Assembly (NCBI GenBank): GCA_015485995.1
Contig: WFSP01000007.1
Location: 1-15,370 of the forward strand
Length of the DNA: 15,370 bases
From: Caldisericales bacterium
Lineage (GTDB): Bacteria; Caldisericota; Caldisericia; Caldisericales; Caldisericaceae
Direction: 5' to 3'
Position numbers and translations under genes: made by a program. Positions 6,101 through 12,557 of this stretch are shown here, piece by piece (within the stretch, counting starts at the first letter, position 1; every line of letters starts with the position of its first letter). The notes under the pieces are model-generated. The model was given only the letters and a program-made list of their open reading frames with translations. It did no database searches and was not told where the DNA came from.

Positions 6101-9079
6101 TTATGATGCAGGATACGTTATCGTTATTGTTCGTGTTGCAGCATCCCATTCAACTTTGCAGCCTAATGCTTCAGCAACAAATCTCAAAGGAAGCATAGTC
6201 CTATCGTTTATGATAATGGGTTTAACATCGTGGTTGTCCGGGTCTATCCACTTCATTTCGCCGTTTACCCTTGCCTGTGGTTTGTCTATCCATAACTCAA
6301 TTACTGTCCCATTGAAGTTTATCGTGACTTTTCTTTCTGTTCCATCCCATTCAATTGTTCCTCCTAATGCTTCAACAATTGCACGGATTGGCACAACCGT
6401 TCTGCCCCATTTTGGTATAATTACAGGCTTAGTTCCTCTGCCCGGATCTATCTCTTTCTGAACGCCATTTAGTGTCATCATAGGATTATCTGGCTGTAAA
6501 GTTATTACTGTTTGAGGCTTGTAGGTTACTATAATCGTCTTTGTTGTTTTGTTCCCTGCCTTATCAGTCACCGTTATTTCAATTTCATTTTCACCTTCGT
6601 TTAAGCTTACAGATGTTTCAAAAGAGCCATCTTTTCCGAGTACTACAATATTACCCTTAATAAAAACATTTTTAATACCCGATCCTTCGTCAGTTACTTT
6701 TCCTTCTATTACAATCAAGCTCCTGTGAGTGATTACCCAATTCTCAGGAGAAACCAATGTAATTTCCGGGGGATTATTATCTACAATCTCAGCACTTACT
6801 TCTAAAGAAGGGGCAGAGTAGTTAGGCGGATTTGCATTATCAAATGCTTTAACTATATAGTAGTATTTTTTACCTATCTCGACGTTTGTATCGCTAAAAC
6901 TTGTTTTGCTTTTGTCCAATGTAGCAATGGGCTTCGCAAAATCCTCTCCGTTGGGCTTAGTTCCCCTATACACTGTATACCCTTCAAGGTTATCAAATTC
7001 CACTGCATCCCAATGTAAAGATATTCCACTTTCAAAAGGCACAGCATTCAAGTTTTTTGGAGAAGGAACACCACATTCCCTTTTCAAAACAAAACTATCC
7101 GCAACTGTATTATCAATTCTTATATGCTTCACTTCCAATTTGCCATATGAAGCAGAAATTTCCGAAAAGCCAAAACCATTTTCAATATATGCGGTCCAAT
7201 AACTCTTTCCCGATTCACTATACTGCGGTGCACCCGCACATCCGTCAACAACGTATATAGGGTAATTTTGTCCGCAATATTCATTCTTGTTTTTGCTGCC
7301 AAGTTTTCCATTCGCATTGATAGGATATATCCGCTCATAATCATGCTCATGGCCATTATACACGAGGTTTACATGGTAGCTATCAAATAATGGGCAAAGT
7401 GTATCGCGTATATCCATATTGCTTGCACCAACTGAGGTAAAAGGCGGCCTGTGAAATGCAACAATAATCCAATAATCCGGATGTGTCTTTTTGATATTCT
7501 GCAAGTCTGAAACAAGCCATTTATACTGCACCGAACCTTCTCTGTAATCAGAATCAGACGAAAGGCTGATAAAGTGAATACCACCGTAATTAAAGGAATA
7601 CCACAGGTTATTATTTGGAAAAACGAATTGTTTAATATAATTTACCCATGGTTCTGCCGTTTTATAATAGTACTCGTGATTACCTACCGCTTCCATAAAG
7701 GGTGCAGTTGCAGATAGCGGCTCAAGATAATTAAACCATATATTCCAAAAATGCTGGTCTCCACCTATATACACATTGTCTCCTGTAAAAATAACGAATT
7801 TAGGTTTTACTTTTAGTACACTATTAACAACTTCCCCCCAATTTGACATATCATCATCATACTGAGATTTGTTTCTCGAATCGCCCATTATAACAAAGTT
7901 AAACGTTGCTTTATCCGTTGCAGGTGCAGTAGTAAATGTATAGTCTTTACTCCATCCTCCGACAGAATCTCCGCACCTATAGTGATACTCAGTACCGGAC
8001 TCAAGATCGGTAAGTTCCACATTATAAATATATCCATTTACTCCTTCGTAAGTCCATGTTTCATCTTTTGCACTGTTGCCATAATACGTCGTAGTGCCAT
8101 AAACAACCTCGGCAGGAACATTATGGTTTTCTTTTGTTTGCCACGTAACACTAACTGTTGTTTTCGGATCATCTCTCCAGCTGAGGTGGATATGCACCGG
8201 AGAATCATTTCCCGCAAGGTATTTGCCTGAAGCAGGTGTTGAACACCAATCCACCGTGTTTATCCCAAATGTAGAATCGTTGTAATCATCCCAATTGTCG
8301 TAGAGTTTGTCACTTGAATTACTTCCACTGCCATCGTCAAATATGGAAGAGTCTCCGATCGCAACAATCTTTCCACTCCCATAAGTGCTTGCGGCAACCA
8401 CAATGCCTTTATAAGATTTTGCAATATATTTTGCATTATTTGAAAGTGTCAGCGTTGCACAACCCCAAACGCCTATTGAGTTAACGCCTTTTAACATATT
8501 AGGGAAATCTTTTTTGTTGAGGTCCGTAACAGGATGATCAGATATTTTATCATTATCAAAAGTAATACCGAAATCAGCAGTTTTCAAACTCTGGTTGAAC
8601 ACTTTTACCGCGTCCCATCCGCTGTGATTTCTATCTGCACCGGCATGGTCTGATATGATAACTAACCCGCCCCCGTTTCTCACAAAGTCCTTGATTGCCT
8701 TCACCTCACTATTAGTAAACAGATTTTGGGGTTCAGGTATAATAAACACAGAAACGCCTTTCAGTTCACTTGATGTAATACTGCCTTCTGTAAGTTCATT
8801 AACAACATAACCTTTATCTTTCAAAGCATCCGCCCAATTAGAATATGCACCGTTTATAACCCAATCTGCATTTCCTGAAGTTTCACCTTTTGTATCGTCA
8901 AAGAGAACAACTTTATCAGTTGCTGATGCAATATTTTTATTATTTAGTGAAACATTATGACCAAATATATAGTAGGAAAAACCAGTAATAATAAATATCA
9001 CAAGAATAACATAAATAATTTTCATTGGTGATTTTAAAACATTTACCCAATCATTAAAATTTATCCCATAGCTCTTCAT
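6101..9079 (-). CDS. Surface gene 1: membrane-anchored purple acid phosphatase-like metallophosphoesterase, multidomain
   Basis: A 992-residue exported protein. Residues 1-20 are probably cytoplasmic and 21-38 a membrane segment without an obvious cleavage site, so it is likely anchored with its bulk outside. Residues 55-280 form a Rossmann-like domain resembling glutamine-amidotransferase-like/DUF4350 domains (GGGLVIISDHAGADR near 136-150, GSGKIVAIGDSSIF near 234-247); its role is unknown. Residues 290-388 look like the N-terminal beta domain of purple acid phosphatases. Residues 391-660 are the phosphoesterase: Asp400 (GDSR), Asp434 and Tyr437 (GDNVY), Asn467/His468 (GNHE), His543 (AFHRPP), His577/His579 (GHEH). 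The Tyr of GDxxY is the hallmark that gives Fe(III) purple enzymes; the first motif is DSR instead of the usual DxG. Then a fibronectin III domain (670-765), an Ig-like domain (770-855) and two Cu_amine_oxidN1 repeats (857-990). AGGAGG lies 5 bases before the ATG. Substrate unknown; a phosphomonoesterase is the default guess. Confidence 0.85.
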   Translation of the reverse strand: MKSYGINFNDWVNVLKSPMKIIYVILVIFIITGFSYYIFGHNVSLNNKNIASATDKVVLFDDTKGETSGNADWVINGAYSNWADALKDKGYVVNELTEGSITSSELKGVSVFIIPEPQNLFTNSEVKAIKDFVRNGGGLVIISDHAGADRNHSGWDAVKVFNQSLKTADFGITFDNDKISDHPVTDLNKKDFPNMLKGVNSIGVWGCATLTLSNNAKYIAKSYKGIVVAASTYGSGKIVAIGDSSIFDDGSGSNSSDKLYDNWDDYNDSTFGINTVDWCSTPASGKYLAGNDSPVHIHLSWRDDPKTTVSVTWQTKENHNVPAEVVYGTTTYYGNSAKDETWTYEGVNGYIYNVELTDLESGTEYHYRCGDSVGGWSKDYTFTTAPATDKATFNFVIMGDSRNKSQYDDDMSNWGEVVNSVLKVKPKFVIFTGDNVYIGGDQHFWNIWFNYLEPLSATAPFMEAVGNHEYYYKTAEPWVNYIKQFVFPNNNLWYSFNYGGIHFISLSSDSDYREGSVQYKWLVSDLQNIKKTHPDYWIIVAFHRPPFTSVGASNMDIRDTLCPLFDSYHVNLVYNGHEHDYERIYPINANGKLGSKNKNEYCGQNYPIYVVDGCAGAPQYSESGKSYWTAYIENGFGFSEISASYGKLEVKHIRIDNTVADSFVLKRECGVPSPKNLNAVPFESGISLHWDAVEFDNLEGYTVYRGTKPNGEDFAKPIATLDKSKTSFSDTNVEIGKKYYYIVKAFDNANPPNYSAPSLEVSAEIVDNNPPEITLVSPENWVITHRSLIVIEGKVTDEGSGIKNVFIKGNIVVLGKDGSFETSVSLNEGENEIEITVTDKAGNKTTKTIIVTYKPQTVITLQPDNPMMTLNGVQKEIDPGRGTKPVIIPKWGRTVVPIRAIVEALGGTIEWDGTERKVTINFNGTVIELWIDKPQARVNGEMKWIDPDNHDVKPIIINDRTMLPLRFVAEALGCKVEWDAATRTITITYPAS
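6406..6521 (-). repeat. Near-identical 116-base segment shared by genes 1 and 2 (copy in gene 1)
   Basis: 6406-6521 matches 9529-9644 at 115 of 116 positions; the one difference (6473 versus 9596) changes Leu to Val. It encodes the start of the first Cu_amine_oxidN1 repeat (KPQTVITLQPDNPMM through PKWG). Flanking sequence in the same domain differs at many silent sites. Confidence 0.9.
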
Positions 9080-9111
9080 ATAAACCTCCTAAATAAAGAT
9101 ATTAGCTTGCT

Positions 9112-9138
9112 ATTTTAACACATAAATACTGAAATCAA
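9112..9138 (-). promoter_or_regulatory. Candidate promoter of surface gene 1
   Basis: On the - strand an extended -10, TGTTAAAAT (9120-9112), is preceded by TTGATT (9138-9133) with a short 15-base spacer. The start would be near 9105, leaving a leader of about 25 bases that holds the AGGAGG at 9090-9085. The -35 overlaps the U-tract of the upstream gene's terminator, so the two signals are packed together. Confidence 0.42.
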
Positions 9139-9139
9139 A

Positions 9140-9166
9140 AAGGCGGGGGGTATATTGCCCGCCCTT
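9140..9166 (-). terminator. Intrinsic terminator of surface gene 2
   Basis: A GC-rich stem of 8 bp (9140-9147 with 9158-9166, one bulged C) is followed on the - strand by TTTTTGATTTC. It lies downstream of the 1068-aa gene and of the second GGTACC inverted repeat, the same arrangement as at 6032-6097. Confidence 0.78.
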
Positions 9167-9184
9167 ATAAACATTATCTATCCC

Positions 9185-9223
9185 AAAGTGTCCGCTTGGT
9201 ACCTGGTACCAGTAGGACATTTT
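9185..9223. repeat. Copy 2 of the GGTACC inverted repeat
   Basis: The core 9189-9220 is identical over 32 bases to 6063-6094. The outer stem (9185-9193 with 9215-9223) keeps pairing through a G-T wobble at 9188/9220 where copy 1 has A-T. The inner arms are TGGTACC and GGTACCA. It begins a few bases after the stop codon of gene 2, exactly as copy 1 does after gene 1. Confidence 0.85.
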
Positions 9224-9227
9224 TTGT

Positions 9228-12200
9228 TTACGGAGAATATGTAATCGTTATTGTTTTTGTTGCTGCATCCCAACCTGCCGTACAACCTAAGTTTTCTGCA
9301 ACAAATCTTAATGGTAGCATTGTTCTTGAGCTTACAATAATTGGTTTTACGTCGTGATTATTTGAATCTATCCATTTTGTAATACCGTTTACCTTTGCCT
9401 GTGGTTTATCTATCCAGAGCTCAATTGTTGTTCCGTTGAAGTGTATAGTTACTTTTCTTTCTGTTCCGTCCCATTCTATTGTTCCTCCCAATGCTTCTAC
9501 TATTGCTCTTATTGGCACAACTGTCCTTCCCCATTTTGGTATAATTACAGGCTTAGTTCCTCTGCCCGGATCTATCTCTTTCTGAACGCCATTTACTGTC
9601 ATCATAGGATTATCTGGCTGTAAAGTTATTACTGTTTGAGGCTTATAAATGACCGTTATTGTTTTAGTAGTTTTGTTGCCTGCCTTGTCAGTCGCAACGA
9701 TGGTTATAGTGTTATCTCCCTCTGTGAGGGAAACAGTTGTAGAGAAGGAGCCATTATCATTAGAGTGATTCTGTTTGCCATTTATGATAACCATTATATC
9801 AGGCTCGGTTATTCCGTTAACTGTAATTTTACCTTCGTGCGTTTCAGTGGGCACATTCACCGTGAGCTTTGGAGGTATCGTGTCGCAGTTTATTGTAATA
9901 TCCGTGTCTGTCTTGTTCCCTGATTCGTCTATGGCCAAAAGTTTTACAACATTCTTTCCTTCCTTTAGTGTAACCGGCACATCAAAACTTCCATCATCCT
10001 TAAACGATGTTTCTGCATTCTGAACGAATAGTTTTGCAACTGCAATATTATCTTTTACTGTTCCTTTTATGTGTATGGTGACAGTATTTACAAGTGCATT
10101 ATCCTTTGGAGAAATGATTGAAATTATTGGAACTGTTGTGTCCTCCGGCGGAGTTTTGCTGCCAATCACAAGTACTGCTTTTTCAGACTTTGTTTTTGTT
10201 TCATTTATAGCACACACATCGATTTCCAATTTGTTTGGCGCATATGTTTCATCAAACGGCAGTGGTTTATCAAATGTAATTTTATATGTGTTGTCAGGAG
10301 TTTTTATAACATTAAAATGCAAACCATAATCTTCAATCGGCTTTCCATTGTAATAAACAAACCAGTTTACGTCAGTATATGTAAAGTTTACTGTAACATA
10401 TATACTCTCTCTAAGTCCTGCAAGGAGTGTGTCTGCCTCTTCCCCTCCCTGGGCAACTACCTTATACGTTGCCTTAAGCTCCTTTATCACAGGGTCTACC
10501 TCAACAGCATCTTTAATCATTCCGCACATAGGATGCATGTTTCCATCCCCACTGAATACTTCTATGATGACATGCCGCGGACAGTGAGGACACACTGTAA
10601 TACTGTTAAATGCAACATCCTTAAATACCACATCACCGTTTACCCATTTTACATCAAGATAATCATCGTACCCAAAAGTGATCGGTAAAGACGGAATATT
10701 TGTGCCGCTTATGTGCGCAGGATTATACCAAAGGTCGTCCAAAATTTTGGTTTCCCTGCCACCTTTGTATGACGCAGTAAACGCATTGTGAACTTTTTGT
10801 CCGTCTTTGTCCAGCATAAATATGTGAATAATTGCATTCATATTGCCCACGTGCACTTTAAGGTCTTGTGGTACAAGTATAGTAAATTTTGTAGGTTCAA
10901 CACTCAAATTACAACTACCGTTTTGTGATTCACCATACAACTTAAAAGTGTAGTCTGTCTTCTTTGCGCAGCATGCAGTTAAAGGAGCAGGCTCGCCGGT
11001 TCCCCATGGCGAAGTTTCCGTAAGTTTTGCCCTTTTCCAAATGATTGCCTGCACCGTGAAGGATACATCACCGCTGTTGATTACGTAATAAATGGGTTTT
11101 GTTATACTGTGAAGCTCCGGATCGTTCCATACCGTGTTTGAATCTGGCCCAACTTTGTGCATTTCCACCCCCGTATAAGAGGCAAGTTCATCTTTGTAGA
11201 GATAGTAATCCTGCTTCAATGTAAAGTGGCTATTTTGTGGGTCTGGCATATCAGGAATTGGATAAAAACCTATTTTTGCTTCAAATGAGTATCCGCCTGA
11301 CAGGGGCAACTTATCGTACATATTGCTGCCAATTGTATAATCGTAGTAAGGGCCGCTGCCAAATGGAGGTTCAGAATAATTTGTGTCTATCTGAATATAC
11401 GGATTAAAGCCGGATAGTTTATGCAAGTTAAGTGTTACAATGTTAGATTGAATCACTTGCTTTACATATATTGCAATTGCCCCGCCTTTCAGCGTGCCAC
11501 CATAAATTTTGTAAACACCCGGCGCGATTTCATCAACCGAATATCCTGTCCATCCCATTCCCAAATAGAAATAACTTGCTTTACCAATAACAGGTTTTCC
11601 GTCCTGATCTTTCAGGGTAAGTGTAATAGACTGGTCCAAAGTACCACTTTCGTCATCATATAAAATAGGGTTTATTACAACGGGCTTTAACGTCCATTTT
11701 ATATTACTGAAATTTGGGATCTTCGCATAGACAATTGCATCGTTATCGGGAGATACGGAAGGATACCCGTCTGAAATATAAATATAGTAATACCAAAGGT
11801 CTGCTGTTCCGGGAAATGTAAGGGTAAACTGTCCGGAGGAATTTACAGGAATGCCGTAAAATGCGGCAAGTTGCCCGCTGGGATAAATAACGTTTACTGT
11901 GAGCGGCACTTTCACGCTTTCATTGTTTCCTCTTGTAATATAACCACTAATGGTATTCGTATTTTGCGGACAGGGTTTAATCTCCACATCGGTAAGTTTG
12001 ACATTGTACTTTATGTACACAAAAGTACTTATAAGCCATGTCTGATTTGCTATGTTTAACGAATCAGTTGCAACAACCTTATATTTCCCGTCATTTGGCA
12101 CATTGCCTGTTCCAATTGAAAATCTGCTGCCACCATTTATCGTCACTTGGTCTATCACAGTGCCATCAGTCTTTTCCAGCGCAACAATCCACTGCCCACT

Positions 12201-12434
12201 GACAGGTTCGCTAATTTGCCCTTCAATTATATCCCCCATTCTGTAAATATACACATCGTTTGCCGTTTGGAGCACGCCTTGTCCAGTAGATGTTGGCAGA
12301 GGATTAAAATAGTATAAATCTTCCTTCACCTTATTTTTCAAAACAATAGACGACGGTGCGCTTGTCTGCCCTCGTGCATACCCTATCGGAGCAAGGAATA
12401 AAAGCATAAGTAGAACCACCAAAAACTTTTTCAT
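9228..12434 (-). CDS. Surface gene 2: large secreted protein of unknown function with C-terminal Cu_amine_oxidN1 repeats
   Basis: I do not recognise the main body. The 1068 residues begin with a signal peptide (MKKFLVVLLMLLFLAPIGYA, cleavage probably near 20). Residues 55-330 look like two or three beta-sandwich domains (DVYIYRMGDIIEGQI at 60-74 resembles the start of macroglobulin-like or Ig folds). Residues 330-640 are unassigned and contain Cys488/Cys489, Cys508 and a cluster CPHC (615-618) plus HPMCGM (634-639) that could bind metal or form disulfides. Residues 768-850 and 853-930 are two Ig-like repeats, each ending in a D-x-(S/A)-GNKT turn. Residues 935-1066 are the two Cu_amine_oxidN1 repeats. 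The ATG at 12434 was chosen over one at 12449, because the latter overlaps the Shine-Dalgarno and sits at the predicted transcription start. A structural, adhesive or metal-binding envelope protein is plausible; no enzyme motif was seen. Confidence 0.82.
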   Translation of the reverse strand: MKKFLVVLLMLLFLAPIGYARGQTSAPSSIVLKNKVKEDLYYFNPLPTSTGQGVLQTANDVYIYRMGDIIEGQISEPVSGQWIVALEKTDGTVIDQVTINGGSRFSIGTGNVPNDGKYKVVATDSLNIANQTWLISTFVYIKYNVKLTDVEIKPCPQNTNTISGYITRGNNESVKVPLTVNVIYPSGQLAAFYGIPVNSSGQFTLTFPGTADLWYYYIYISDGYPSVSPDNDAIVYAKIPNFSNIKWTLKPVVINPILYDDESGTLDQSITLTLKDQDGKPVIGKASYFYLGMGWTGYSVDEIAPGVYKIYGGTLKGGAIAIYVKQVIQSNIVTLNLHKLSGFNPYIQIDTNYSEPPFGSGPYYDYTIGSNMYDKLPLSGGYSFEAKIGFYPIPDMPDPQNSHFTLKQDYYLYKDELASYTGVEMHKVGPDSNTVWNDPELHSITKPIYYVINSGDVSFTVQAIIWKRAKLTETSPWGTGEPAPLTACCAKKTDYTFKLYGESQNGSCNLSVEPTKFTILVPQDLKVHVGNMNAIIHIFMLDKDGQKVHNAFTASYKGGRETKILDDLWYNPAHISGTNIPSLPITFGYDDYLDVKWVNGDVVFKDVAFNSITVCPHCPRHVIIEVFSGDGNMHPMCGMIKDAVEVDPVIKELKATYKVVAQGGEEADTLLAGLRESIYVTVNFTYTDVNWFVYYNGKPIEDYGLHFNVIKTPDNTYKITFDKPLPFDETYAPNKLEIDVCAINETKTKSEKAVLVIGSKTPPEDTTVPIISIISPKDNALVNTVTIHIKGTVKDNIAVAKLFVQNAETSFKDDGSFDVPVTLKEGKNVVKLLAIDESGNKTDTDITINCDTIPPKLTVNVPTETHEGKITVNGITEPDIMVIINGKQNHSNDNGSFSTTVSLTEGDNTITIVATDKAGNKTTKTITVIYKPQTVITLQPDNPMMTVNGVQKEIDPGRGTKPVIIPKWGRTVVPIRAIVEALGGTIEWDGTERKVTIHFNGTTIELWIDKPQAKVNGITKWIDSNNHDVKPIIVSSRTMLPLRFVAENLGCTAGWDAATKTITITYSP
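9235..9276 (-). repeat. 42-base identity shared by genes 2 and 3 (copy in gene 2)
   Basis: 9235-9276 is identical to 12565-12606, encoding the last residues of the second Cu_amine_oxidN1 repeat (GWDAATKTITITYS). Gene 1 differs here at many silent and some coding positions. Confidence 0.88.
9529..9644 (-). repeat. Near-identical 116-base segment shared by genes 1 and 2 (copy in gene 2)
   Basis: Partner of 6406-6521, in direct orientation at a distance of 3123 bases. Such a pair could recombine or be homogenised by gene conversion. Confidence 0.9.
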
Positions 12435-12440
12435 TTCACC

Positions 12441-12447
12441 CACCTCC
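12441..12447 (-). promoter_or_regulatory. Ribosome binding site deciding the start of surface gene 2
   Basis: GGAGGTG (- strand) lies 6 bases before the ATG at 12434. The in-frame ATG at 12449 overlaps this site and has no ribosome site of its own. Confidence 0.82.
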
Positions 12448-12454
12448 ATATTTT

Positions 12455-12483
12455 ATTATACCACTAGATAGAAATTTTGCTAA
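12455..12483 (-). promoter_or_regulatory. Promoter of surface gene 2
   Basis: On the - strand TTAGCA (12483-12478, 4 of 6 consensus positions), a 17-base spacer ending in TGG, and a perfect TATAAT (12460-12455) give a strong extended -10 promoter. The predicted start is near 12448, so the leader is only about 14 bases and begins almost at the Shine-Dalgarno. Confidence 0.7.
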
Positions 12484-12502
12484 AATGAGCTGTGCAACAA
12501 TA

Positions 12503-12530
12503 AAATAGGCCTCTTTAAAGAGGCCTATTT
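12503..12530 (-). terminator. Perfect 28-base palindrome, terminator of surface gene 3
   Basis: The two 14-base arms 12503-12516 and 12517-12530 are exact reverse complements (core AGGCCTCTTT/AAAGAGGCCT). On the - strand the hairpin is followed by TTTTATTG. It lies 27 bases after the stop of gene 3. Gene 3 lacks the GGTACC repeat seen after genes 1 and 2. Confidence 0.78.
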
Positions 12531-12557
12531 CCGCATATTGCGTTTACCAAAGAGAAT

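Noticed and set aside
6059..9223. GGTACC repeats as a CRISPR array or transposon ends
   Set aside because: Only two copies, about 3.1 kb apart in the same orientation with an unrelated gene between, no spacers, no transposase and no target-site duplication.
12447..12449. ATG at 12449 as the start of gene 2
   Set aside because: It overlaps the Shine-Dalgarno for the ATG at 12434 and coincides with the predicted transcription start; the signal peptide begins properly at the later ATG.
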